From NCBI GenBank assembly GCA_034435455.1, contig DAOTXL010000077.1:1-64000 (forward strand): a stretch of 64,000 bases of DNA, in the 5' to 3' direction. Positions within the stretch are counted from its first letter, which is position 1. Every line of letters begins with the position of its first letter. The DNA is from DAOTXL01 sp034435455 (GTDB taxonomy: Bacteria > Chloroflexota > Anaerolineae > JAAYZQ01). Below the pieces are notes generated by a model. It made no database searches. It was not told the origin of the DNA and saw nothing but the letters and a program-made list of their open reading frames with translations. A program made the position numbers and the translations under genes. Positions 43,460-51,430 of the stretch are shown one piece after another.

Positions 43460-43666
43460 CCCGGCTCGGGGCGGGGGCCGAGATGCAAAGCCCCCGCCCT
43501 TTCTGGCAAGGCTTCTCTGGGAAAGACGGACGGGACTCAGTCGCTGCCGGGGTGGCTCCTGCCCCCCCGCTGCCCCTGGTCTCGTTGACCATGACCCCTT
43601 CCTCCCGCCCGGCAAAGGACCGGTTTGTGCCGACGGGCGATCTGGCCGGACCTCCAAGATGGCGGC

Positions 43667-44380
43667 CTATCGGATCGCCCGCGCCGTTTGCAGCAGAAAC
43701 AGGGTCAAAACCAGGGCATAGATCAGCGCCAGACCCACGTAGAACCCCTTGACGCCGAGCAGGTAGGGCCGACCCTCGGCCAGGCGGGTCAGCAGCAGGT
43801 CGGCTTTATCTCGCGTTCTAAGGGTGTAAAAGGAGTGAAACTGCAGGTCGCCGGCCACCGCTTCGCCGTTCAGACAGGCGCTGGCTCCGTCCAGGGTGGC
43901 ACCGGGGCTGTAGCGGACGGCGATAGCGTCTCCCGGCACAGAATCGGCCGATTCCAGATAGAAATAAAAGGTCTGCCCCTTCGAGTTGCGCAACGGCGGG
44001 AACTCGAACCGATAAGGCACGCCGGTTTGTACCTCCTCGGTGCTCAACTGCGCAGTCCACAGGTCGTCGGCGGCGGCCGGATCGGTTTTCAGGTGAAAGG
44101 TGATCGGGTGCGGGCTCCTGGCCGTGGCCCGGTCGAGCGTAACTTCGATGCGGTACAGGCCCGGCAAGGGAGCCGTGAACCGCTGGCCCACCTGCGTATC
44201 CCCGGCCACCTCCGCCGACAGGCCCTCCCCTACCGGGTTGCCCCACGGAGGGACCACCAGGCGGTCCAGCGACGTTTTGACCACAACGGCCATGGCCGCC
44301 AACCACACGGCCAGCAAGACCACGACCACCAGGCAGCGTCGGGTCACGGGTTTGTCCGACGGCGATAGAGGGTCAGCCAT
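43667..44380 (-). CDS. Small membrane protein with an extracytoplasmic beta domain
   Basis: 237 residues if the ATG at 44380 is used (AGGA six nt upstream). A GTG at 44347 that overlaps the previous stop (GTGA) is an alternative and would remove 11 residues. One helix near the N-terminus (CLVVVVLLAVWLAAMAVVV) and one at the C-terminus (FYVGLALIYALVLTLFLLQT) flank a beta-rich domain (VGQRFTAPLPGLYRIEVTLD, TFYFYLESADSVPGDAIAVRY). This domain resembles the region VGQTFVARHGGLNGVEVWLE at the start of the 842-residue protein at 46287-48815. It is perhaps a carbohydrate-binding accessory to the membrane glycosyltransferase encoded just upstream. Confidence 0.75.
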   Translation of the reverse strand: MADPLSPSDKPVTRRCLVVVVLLAVWLAAMAVVVKTSLDRLVVPPWGNPVGEGLSAEVAGDTQVGQRFTAPLPGLYRIEVTLDRATARSPHPITFHLKTDPAAADDLWTAQLSTEEVQTGVPYRFEFPPLRNSKGQTFYFYLESADSVPGDAIAVRYSPGATLDGASACLNGEAVAGDLQFHSFYTLRTRDKADLLLTRLAEGRPYLLGVKGFYVGLALIYALVLTLFLLQTARAIR

Positions 44381-45906
44381 AGGGAATCCTGATCTGCAAA
44401 CTGACGCACCGGCAGATAAGCCGCCTGGAACCAGTCGCTCTCTGCCGGATAGGAGAAACCGTTGCCGTGAAGTACCACATAGTCGGGCCGGTAATTTTGA
44501 ATGGCCCAGGCCGCCGATTCCTGGTAGGTGCTGTCGGCGGTGAAGCGGCGGGCCACCTCCGGCTGGATCAGTCCGGCAAAGTCTACCATGGGCCGTTGGG
44601 CATAGTAGCCGATGATGCCCACCTCCAGCGCCCCGACCGTGGCCTGGGGTGGCGTGTTGACGGCCAGCCATCGGCCGATCTCGCGGTAGGGCCCCAGTCG
44701 GGGGTCCGAGCGCCAGGCAGCCCCCAACGTGCCGCTCAGCAACGGCGCCAGCAGGCCGATCAGCAACAGGCCCGTCAGGCCGGTGGACAACGTCTGGGGC
44801 GCTCGGAGCCGGAGTATCAGGCGGAGCAGGGCTACCGCCCCCTCGGCCACCAACACGACAAAGGCGGGGACCAGGGGGGCGTAGTACCAGAAATAGCGGC
44901 TGACGCCCAGGAGGGTATAGGCCAGGAAGTAGAGAGCGGTCCACAGCAGCAGCAGCGCCCAATGGCGGTCTTTTACCGCCACCCGCGCCAACCCGACCAC
45001 CGCCAGGGCCCCGTGCAGGCGGTAAAGCGGCTGGCGGCCCAACCCTCGCACCAGATCCACAAAGCCGGCCCCAAAGCGGGTGCTGATCGCCATCTGCCCT
45101 TGTTGCTGTTTGACAAGCAAGGTGACCGGCCACGGCGCACCGAAATAGAGCCACAGGCCACCGTACCAGGCCCCCACCAGAACGATATAGAGGGCTACCG
45201 GCGCCCACGGCATCGCGAGGTGGCATTCTGCCCGGCCGCCGGCCCGGAGGCAGCGCCACAGGTGATAGAGGGCCAGCGCCACGGCGGCGAGCAGGCCATC
45301 GGGCCGGACCATCGCCGCCAGGGCCAGGGCGACGGCCGCCAGGCTCAGGCGGGAACGGTCGTAGGCGGAGAATCCGGCCATGATGAGCAGCAGGTACAGG
45401 CCGATCTCGGCGCCCAGGGTGGTGAGCAGCAGGGGGAAAAGGCTCAACAGCAGAGCGGCGATCATCCCCGTGGCTTTCTGTCCCCGGCGCAGCGCCCAGG
45501 CCAGGAGGAGGGTGGCACTTCCCAGCACAGAGGCAGCACTCAGGGCGTTGCTGAGGGCAGGAAGGCCCCGGCCGGAGGGGTCAGGCCAGAGGTAGCCCAG
45601 GCCGGCCAGCAGGATGGCGTATAACGGGGCTGTCGTGCTGAGCGTCCGCTGCCCGACGTTGTACACAAATCCGTGGCCGGCCAACAGGTTCCGGGCGTAG
45701 CGAAAGGTGATATAGGGGTCATCATAGCCCCATCGCCCCAGGAATGAGATCAACCCGGCCAGGGTCAATATCCCCAGGGTGATGCCGGTCATCGCCTGCC
45801 AACGGTCCAGTCTCTGAGCGGTAGCAATTTCCTGTTTGTCGGATGGCTGCATGGGAGATTTTTCACTGCGCCCGGCCTGGGTGGGACCCCCTGGATCAGA
45901 GTTCAT
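44344..45906 (-). CDS. Polytopic membrane glycosyltransferase (GT-C, PMT/ArnT-like)
   Basis: 520 residues from the ATG at 45906. About ten transmembrane helices begin at residue 40. The first periplasmic loop has the acidic motif in GRWGYDDPYITFRYARNLLA followed by GFVYNVGQRTLSTTAPLY, typical of GT-C enzymes that use polyprenyl-phosphate sugars. The C-terminal soluble part (VDFAGLIQPEVARRF, NYRPDYVVLHGN) is also shared by that group. It likely transfers a sugar from the lipid carrier made by the GT2 enzyme onto a glycan, lipid or protein outside. It has a consensus promoter. Confidence 0.85.
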   Translation of the reverse strand: MNSDPGGPTQAGRSEKSPMQPSDKQEIATAQRLDRWQAMTGITLGILTLAGLISFLGRWGYDDPYITFRYARNLLAGHGFVYNVGQRTLSTTAPLYAILLAGLGYLWPDPSGRGLPALSNALSAASVLGSATLLLAWALRRGQKATGMIAALLLSLFPLLLTTLGAEIGLYLLLIMAGFSAYDRSRLSLAAVALALAAMVRPDGLLAAVALALYHLWRCLRAGGRAECHLAMPWAPVALYIVLVGAWYGGLWLYFGAPWPVTLLVKQQQGQMAISTRFGAGFVDLVRGLGRQPLYRLHGALAVVGLARVAVKDRHWALLLLWTALYFLAYTLLGVSRYFWYYAPLVPAFVVLVAEGAVALLRLILRLRAPQTLSTGLTGLLLIGLLAPLLSGTLGAAWRSDPRLGPYREIGRWLAVNTPPQATVGALEVGIIGYYAQRPMVDFAGLIQPEVARRFTADSTYQESAAWAIQNYRPDYVVLHGNGFSYPAESDWFQAAYLPVRQFADQDSLWLTLYRRRTNP

Positions 45907-46286
45907 TTATTAGCCATTTCCCTGACGGATAGTGGGTTCAACCGGAATGCGCGTACCACGGATCACCGGTTTGCCCAGCATGACCGCAGGATTGATTTCG
46001 ATACGGTCTATCAAGGTTGGAGACGTATTTCCACCCCCTCAAATTCTCGATCTGGCTATTCTGCCGGAGATTGTAGCATAGCCCATTCCATCCTGTCAAG
46101 CCGTTCGTCCCGACAGATGGCGGCCAGGGGAGGGCGGAGAGCAAAGATGAGCACGCCCTCGCGGTCATAGACCGGTTCGTACAATGGGCATCCTTAACAG
46201 GGGGCGGTTGAGTGCCCGGTACAGCATGGGGGTATCATGCGCAATCCCCCCCGATACGGAGATACGGGCCAGGATCAGCGCGATCT
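45907..46286. other. Intergenic region with promoter and gene remnant
   Basis: This 380-bp region contains the promoter at 46070-46099, a leader of about 155 nt for the GT-C gene, and the remnant reading frame 46165-46290. A 76-codon frame at 45938-46168 runs across the promoter and is not credible. Confidence 0.65.
46070..46099 (-). promoter_or_regulatory. Promoter of the GT-C glycosyltransferase gene
   Basis: Minus strand: perfect TTGACA (46094-46099), 18-nt spacer, TACAAT (46070-46075) preceded by TGC (extended -10). Confidence 0.75.
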
Positions 46287-46290
46287 TCAC
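46165..46290 (-). pseudogene. Remnant of a glycosyltransferase-like gene
   Basis: A GTG at 46290 overlaps the previous stop in the GTGA manner common here and opens a 41-codon frame (KIALILARISVSGG...). That opening resembles the first strand of GT4 enzymes, but the frame stops at once. A second frame continues past the stop with YDREGVLIFALRPP, which may be the tail of the same ancestral gene after an internal deletion. It lies between two glycan operons. This could also be chance; confidence is low. Confidence 0.35.
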
Positions 46291-48815
46291 CGCACCACCT
46301 CAAACACCCACACCCGGTCCTGATGATAAACCAGCCGGTAAGGGCCGCCGGTCAACAATTCCTGCGGGCTCAGCGTCCCCGGCCCCGAATAGTTGACACG
46401 CCCCTGTTGCTGGCCGATATATACATAATTCACACCGCGCTGCCGCAACCGGGCAACCGTTTCAGAATGATTGATCCCCCCTTCCTGGACCTGCACCGTC
46501 AGTTCGTTTATCCACTCCCGATAATCCGGGAAAGGACCCTGTTCCGTCCCATAGTTCAGCGGCGGCACTGTGTTCGCCCGCCCGGCCAGGAGTGGCAGCC
46601 ACCATCCCCCGTCGGAACCCACGACCACGCTCCCACCATACGCAAAGAACGAGTTGATCAGAAATCGGGCATCCCCCGGTGTATTTTCTCGAATCCAGGC
46701 CATCGCCCGCAGGTCCGGACGGGTCACCAGCGCATGCTGGGCTACCCACAGGTCCCTCATCCGGGCAGGGACCCCCATCGCGGCCACCGCACACACTACC
46801 GCCGCCAGCGGAATCACCCACCGCCGTTCTTCACTCCACCTCGCCAATTCCCCCAGCGCGTGACCGATCAACAGGCCGGCCGGGATATAGACACCGATAG
46901 AGAGGGCAAAGTTGCTGATCGCCCCCGTGCCGGGCAGGGAAAGCCACTCCGGATTGGTCGCAACAAACAGCAGAAACCACCAGAGCGAAACCAGCAAACC
47001 ACCCCTGCGCCGTCGCCATAGAACGATGCCGGTGGCCAGCAGAAAGGCAAGCCACATCACCGGGGGCATGTACGCCGTAATATCCCCGATGGCGTTATAC
47101 TGGCGGGTAAAAGCGGAGACCTTTTCCGGCGCGGTGCTCAGTTGCCTGGCGAAATTACGGATGATCTGTCCGGCGGTGGTCTGCAAAAACCAGGGGAGAA
47201 ACAGAACAGCGGAACCGCTGCCAACCCCGACGACCCGCGCCACCGGACGCCGCCAGCCGCTTTTCCGCAGATTAAGAATCAACCAGGCGGCCACAAAGAT
47301 CACGTAGAAGATGAGCACCCTGTAGTGCGTCAGCGCCAGGCCCCCCACGGCGACCCACGCTGCCCCGGCCAGTGCCCAACTCCGGCGGCCGGCCCCCAGA
47401 AAGGCTCCACTGAGCACGACCGCTGCCGGAAGGATGACCTGCCCCGCCAGTTGGGTATACCGCCCCCAGTTGACATAGTACATCGGCATCGGCAGAAGCA
47501 GACCGGCCACCACAACCGCCACCACCCCGGCCCAGCGATTCCCACCTGTCCATATCACCAGCGGATACAGAGCCAGCACGGCCAGCCCGTTGAGAATCTG
47601 CCCACCCCAGATGACGACCCTGACCACGTCCATTCCCGTCAGCCAGTGGAGGACGGCGATCGCGCTGTGAAACCCGAAATGATATGTGAACGTCCGGAGT
47701 TCTGCATACGGCGCCCACGAATGGAACAGCCCGCCGTTGTCCACCAGCAACTGAGCGATCATCGTATGCTGGTAGGAATCCCCCCACATCGGCGCATCCA
47801 GCGTGCGCACGACCAGGAGCCGCACGCCGAAGACCAGGGCCAGGATGACCACCAGGGCCAGGTCCGGCCAGAGCGCGTCGGAGCGGACCCAGGCCTGCAA
47901 CGCCGCCCATCCCTGGCGGGGCCGCCAGCGCCGGTAGCGCCAGGCCAGCGCGGCCAGCCCCAGAACCACAGGCCCCCAGGCATACAGCGGCCCCAGGTGC
48001 AGGCCCACCAGGTCGGTCCAGAGAAGGAGCAGGGGGTAGAGGGCCAGGCTCAGCCCCGCCGCCAGCCCCATCCGCACCGGCCAGGGGAGACCCTCACCCC
48101 ACCCCCTGGCCCCCTCCCCTCTCCCGTCGAGCGGGAGAGGGGAGGGGTGAGGGCCCACCCACACCAGCAACGCATACCCCGGCGCCAGGTACAGCAGCGC
48201 CGCCACCGCCAGTAGCCCTATCCCCTCCAGCGCCGCGCGCCCCAGGTCCAGCGCCATCCCCCACGGGTCGTAGGCCAGCCGGAAGGACAGTTGCGCGTCC
48301 TGCGGCTCGTGGTCCCGGCAGGCCGCGCCGTCTATGTAGACCTCGCCCGACGCCGCGCCCACCCGCACCATGCCCGCGCCCTCCAGTTCCAGGAAAGCGT
48401 AGCGGTAGACCCCATGCGAACGGGTATCCGGCGGGAAGGAGAAGCGGTAAAAACCGGGTGCCGTGACCTGCTCCAGCGAGAGCGTCGCCACGGCCAGGTC
48501 GGCGGCGGATTGGGGATCGGCGCGCAGGTGAAGGAGGAGGCGGCCCGTCGTGCCCGGTTCCGCCTCCAGCCAGACCTCCACCCCGTTCAGCCCGCCGTGC
48601 CGGGCCACAAAGGTCTGGCCGACGGTGTGGCCGGGCTCCATTGTCAGCGCCATCTCCGGCGCCAAGCTCGTCTGGTCGTGGTCTATGAAATCCGAACAGC
48701 CGGTGAGGAGAAGCGGAAGAATCAGGGCCAGGAACCAGAACACCCCCCGCCGCCGTCCTCCGCGCTCCCGTCCCGAACGGGCCAACGTTCCCTCCTGCGG
48801 GCCATGGGTTTCCAT
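46287..48815 (-). CDS. Large polytopic membrane protein, probable GT-C-type glycosyltransferase
   Basis: 842 residues from the ATG at 48815. An N-terminal membrane-anchor or lipoprotein-like segment (FWFLALILPLLLTGC) is followed by a beta domain (about 55-185, VGQTFVARHGGLNGVEVWLE). Then come ten or more transmembrane helices with a periplasmic acidic motif (DAPMWGDSYQHTMIAQLL), as in GT-C/DUF6541-like proteins. A C-terminal soluble domain follows (MAWIRENTPGDARFLINSFF). Residues about 220-242 (LPLDGRGEGARGWGEG) come from an inserted palindromic repeat. It is the last intact gene of this glycan operon; the transferred sugar is unknown. Confidence 0.8.
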   Translation of the reverse strand: METHGPQEGTLARSGRERGGRRRGVFWFLALILPLLLTGCSDFIDHDQTSLAPEMALTMEPGHTVGQTFVARHGGLNGVEVWLEAEPGTTGRLLLHLRADPQSAADLAVATLSLEQVTAPGFYRFSFPPDTRSHGVYRYAFLELEGAGMVRVGAASGEVYIDGAACRDHEPQDAQLSFRLAYDPWGMALDLGRAALEGIGLLAVAALLYLAPGYALLVWVGPHPSPLPLDGRGEGARGWGEGLPWPVRMGLAAGLSLALYPLLLLWTDLVGLHLGPLYAWGPVVLGLAALAWRYRRWRPRQGWAALQAWVRSDALWPDLALVVILALVFGVRLLVVRTLDAPMWGDSYQHTMIAQLLVDNGGLFHSWAPYAELRTFTYHFGFHSAIAVLHWLTGMDVVRVVIWGGQILNGLAVLALYPLVIWTGGNRWAGVVAVVVAGLLLPMPMYYVNWGRYTQLAGQVILPAAVVLSGAFLGAGRRSWALAGAAWVAVGGLALTHYRVLIFYVIFVAAWLILNLRKSGWRRPVARVVGVGSGSAVLFLPWFLQTTAGQIIRNFARQLSTAPEKVSAFTRQYNAIGDITAYMPPVMWLAFLLATGIVLWRRRRGGLLVSLWWFLLFVATNPEWLSLPGTGAISNFALSIGVYIPAGLLIGHALGELARWSEERRWVIPLAAVVCAVAAMGVPARMRDLWVAQHALVTRPDLRAMAWIRENTPGDARFLINSFFAYGGSVVVGSDGGWWLPLLAGRANTVPPLNYGTEQGPFPDYREWINELTVQVQEGGINHSETVARLRQRGVNYVYIGQQQGRVNYSGPGTLSPQELLTGGPYRLVYHQDRVWVFEVVR
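48090..48155. repeat. Interspersed palindromic repeat inserted in a reading frame
   Basis: CCCTCACCCC and CCCCTCTCCCG are mirrored by CGGGAGAGGGG and GGGGTGAGGG around 48127, forming a 66-bp imperfect palindrome. The same end sequences bound the intergenic element at 57393-57488. Here the element is in frame inside the 842-residue membrane protein, between two membrane helices. Confidence 0.75.
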
Positions 48816-48852
48816 AAGCGGATGCCCATTCTATCGCACTTCGTCGGGTCTG

Positions 48853-50130
48853 TCAAATAGCGGTCGGGGGTGGGGTGAGGAGTTGATAGATCGCCTCCAC
48901 TTGCCGGGCATGCTCACCGACATCGGTCGGCGGCCGGACGTTCGCCCGCAGGCGGGGCAGGAGGTCGGGCTCATCCAGCAGGCGGTGCAGGGTTGCCCGC
49001 AGGGCAGGGACATCGCCCGGCGGAAAGTGCAGGCCGTCTATCTCGTGGCGCACCTTCTCGGCCAGCGCCCCGTGCCCGGAGACGACGGCCGGCACCCCGG
49101 CTGCCCGCGCTTCGAGAAGGACCAGCGGCGAGTTCTCATACCACAGCGAGGGTACCACCAGCACATCGCTGTCGGCCAGGGCTTCGCCCACCCGCTCGTT
49201 GTCCAGACGGCCCATCAGTTGGGCCTCGGGATGGGTCAGCATCCGGCGCAGCCGGTCGGTATAGGCGGGAAAGACTGTCGGGTCGCCCCAGATGCGCAGC
49301 CGGGCGACCCCGTGTGGCAGGCCGTTGAAGGCTTCAACCAGAATGTGGACCCCTTTTTGCCAGGCCAGTGAACCGATGAAGGTAATGCGCAACCGGCCAT
49401 CGGACGGGAGGCGGGGAAAGCGACGGATGCGCTCGACCGGCAGACCATAATCCAGGTCGAGGAGCTGTCCGGCAGGAAAGCCGGCAGCCCGGTACTGCTC
49501 CAGCAAAAAGCGGGAAGGGGCAATAAGCCGGTCGGCGTAGAAGGCGGCCCGTTTCACCAACCGGTCGCGCCACAGGAACAGCGGGGCCACGGCCGGCCGC
49601 AGCCAGGGCACCAGCGGCGAGGGGAAGCGCGCCGCTGCCGCACAGCGCACGCAGTTCATGCCCAGTGCCTTGCCCCGACAGGTCCGGGCGTCGGGCCAGA
49701 TGAGCTGTGAATTGCTGCACAGGAACCAGAAATCGTGCAGGGTGAGCACGACCGGCACGCCGGCCCGCCGGGCAATCGGCAGCAGCCGCGCCGACAGGGC
49801 CATCACGTGCTGGAAATGAACCAGGTCGGGCCGGAAGTCGGCCAGGAAACGGGCAAAGGCGGCCTCGATCCGGCGGTTGAGGAAGGTGTCAAAGAACTGG
49901 CCGGCCACCGAGGCCCGCAGCCCGCCGGGATTGCAGGACACCCGGTGAGTCGGCACACCGTCTGTCTCGCCGTCAATCTCGGCAAAAGGCGGGCCATGAT
50001 GGTCGTCGTGGCGGTAAAAGACGACGACCTGGTGGCGGGTGCGCAGTTCCTGGGCCAGATGACAGGTATAGACCTCCACGCCGGCCAGGGCATGGGGCGG
50101 AAATTTGTGAGAAACGAGCAGAATCTTCAT
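48853..50130 (-). CDS. GT4 glycosyltransferase
   Basis: 425 residues from the ATG at 50130 (MKILLVSHKFPPHALAGVE), one bp after the previous stop; an open extension upstream is the shadow of the neighbouring gene. The GT-B motifs HKFPPHALAGVEVYTCHLA, FIGSLAWQKGVHILVEAF and the donor-site E-x7-E in YENSPLVLLEARAAGVPAVV are all present. A Cys-rich stretch (FLCSNSQLIWPDARTCRGKALGMNCVRC) resembles those in GT4 enzymes for large surface glycans. Specificity is unknown. Confidence 0.9.
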   Translation of the reverse strand: MKILLVSHKFPPHALAGVEVYTCHLAQELRTRHQVVVFYRHDDHHGPPFAEIDGETDGVPTHRVSCNPGGLRASVAGQFFDTFLNRRIEAAFARFLADFRPDLVHFQHVMALSARLLPIARRAGVPVVLTLHDFWFLCSNSQLIWPDARTCRGKALGMNCVRCAAAARFPSPLVPWLRPAVAPLFLWRDRLVKRAAFYADRLIAPSRFLLEQYRAAGFPAGQLLDLDYGLPVERIRRFPRLPSDGRLRITFIGSLAWQKGVHILVEAFNGLPHGVARLRIWGDPTVFPAYTDRLRRMLTHPEAQLMGRLDNERVGEALADSDVLVVPSLWYENSPLVLLEARAAGVPAVVSGHGALAEKVRHEIDGLHFPPGDVPALRATLHRLLDEPDLLPRLRANVRPPTDVGEHARQVEAIYQLLTPPPTAI

Positions 50131-50131
50131 C

Positions 50132-51430
50132 TTAGCTATCACTCTGGGGAGACGAAGCACGCCTGGCCCCGGTGCGTTGCACCTGGTCGTAGACGCCGCG
50201 CAGGACCGGGTAGAGGCGATCCCAGGTGTAATGTCTTTCCACCCTGGCCCGCCCACGCCGGCCCATCGCCCGGCGGCGCTCCGGATCGGCCAGCAGCGCC
50301 TCGATGGCCTGCGCCAGGGCGGCCACATCGCCGAACTCCACCAGCAGGCCATCCTGACCGTCCTCAATGACATCCGGCACGCCGCCGGCGCGGCAGCCGA
50401 TCACCGGCCGGCCATAGGCCCACGCCTCCAGGTAGACGATGCCAAACGAGTCCACCCGCGAGGGCAGGGCCAGGATGTCGGTGGCAGCCAGCAGGTCCTG
50501 TTTGAGCGAACCCCCCACCACCCCCAGCCGTCGGATATGCTGCCGGTGCTCCTCCGGCAAGGCATGATAGACCTGTTCAAAGGTAGAGGGGACCACCGCC
50601 GGCCCGGCGATAGCCAGCGTTGCCTGCCGGCCGGCATCCCACAGGCGCTGCATGGCCCGCAGCAGGTGGACAATGCCTTTGTCATCGGTGAGCGCCCCCA
50701 GAAAGGTCACCACCGGCCCGGCGATGCCCTGCTCGGCCCGGAAAAGGGCCCCGTTGCCACCGCGCAACTCATCCAGGTCCACCCCCATGCCCAGGCGCAC
50801 CAGCCGCGCCTCCGGCACGCCCAGGCCGGCCAGCGCCCGCGCTTCGAGGCCGGTCTGGACGATCACCGCCTCGGCATCGCGCAGGACGGCCAGTTGGTGG
50901 GGCATGGTGTGGTAGCGCTGCACTGCCCGCCCGCCGATATGGACAAACGGGGTGACGACAAAGGGCACTCCGTGGCGGCGGGCGTAGCGATGGCCGGCCA
51001 GGAGCAGCCGATCCGCCGCAATATCCACGCCATGCACCAGGTCAAAACCTGGCCCCAAGTTCTCCAGCGTGTCCTCCAGCGCCGGCACGCGAGGCATGGC
51101 CTGGGCCAGCCACCGCAGCAGCGGCCGGGCGATGAGCGGCAGGCGGGCCAGCTCGATGGCCAGGCGACGCAGCAGGTAAAAGCTCAGCGGGGCAAGGGGC
51201 AGGTGCGCCAGCCGGCAACGGACCACCCGCACACCGCCGAGGGTTGTTTCCCGCTCCGGGAGGCGAGGCTGGCGCGGGTCCCAGAAGCAGTGGATGCCGG
51301 TCGCATCGGTGGTGACCACCACCACCTGGTGGCCGTCGCCGGCCAGCCGCTCCGACATGGCCCGCAGGTAGGTCTGAGCGCCGCCGACGAACGGCCAGTA
51401 ACCGGGGATGATGTGCAGGATGCAGCTCAT
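50132..51430 (-). CDS. GT4 glycosyltransferase
   Basis: 432 residues from the ATG at 51430, overlapping the previous stop (ATGA). Motifs: IIPGYWPFVGGAQTYLRAM at the N-terminus, VVTFLGALTDDKGIVHLLRA in the donor domain, and DSFGIVYLEAWAYGRPVIGC as the E-x7-E region. It belongs to GT4 and is probably cytoplasmic or peripheral. Together with the adjacent GT4 and the sulfotransferase it belongs to the second glycan cluster. Sugar and acceptor are unknown. Confidence 0.9.
   Translation of the reverse strand: MSCILHIIPGYWPFVGGAQTYLRAMSERLAGDGHQVVVVTTDATGIHCFWDPRQPRLPERETTLGGVRVVRCRLAHLPLAPLSFYLLRRLAIELARLPLIARPLLRWLAQAMPRVPALEDTLENLGPGFDLVHGVDIAADRLLLAGHRYARRHGVPFVVTPFVHIGGRAVQRYHTMPHQLAVLRDAEAVIVQTGLEARALAGLGVPEARLVRLGMGVDLDELRGGNGALFRAEQGIAGPVVTFLGALTDDKGIVHLLRAMQRLWDAGRQATLAIAGPAVVPSTFEQVYHALPEEHRQHIRRLGVVGGSLKQDLLAATDILALPSRVDSFGIVYLEAWAYGRPVIGCRAGGVPDVIEDGQDGLLVEFGDVAALAQAIEALLADPERRRAMGRRGRARVERHYTWDRLYPVLRGVYDQVQRTGARRASSPQSDS

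Noticed and set aside
44381..45259. Extension of the small membrane protein gene by 293 codons.
   Set aside because: It is a shadow of the GT-C glycosyltransferase gene; the real start is the ATG at 44380 or the GTG at 44347.
45938..46168. A 76-codon minus-strand frame in the spacer upstream of the GT-C gene.
   Set aside because: It runs through a consensus promoter and has no ribosome site or recognisable content.
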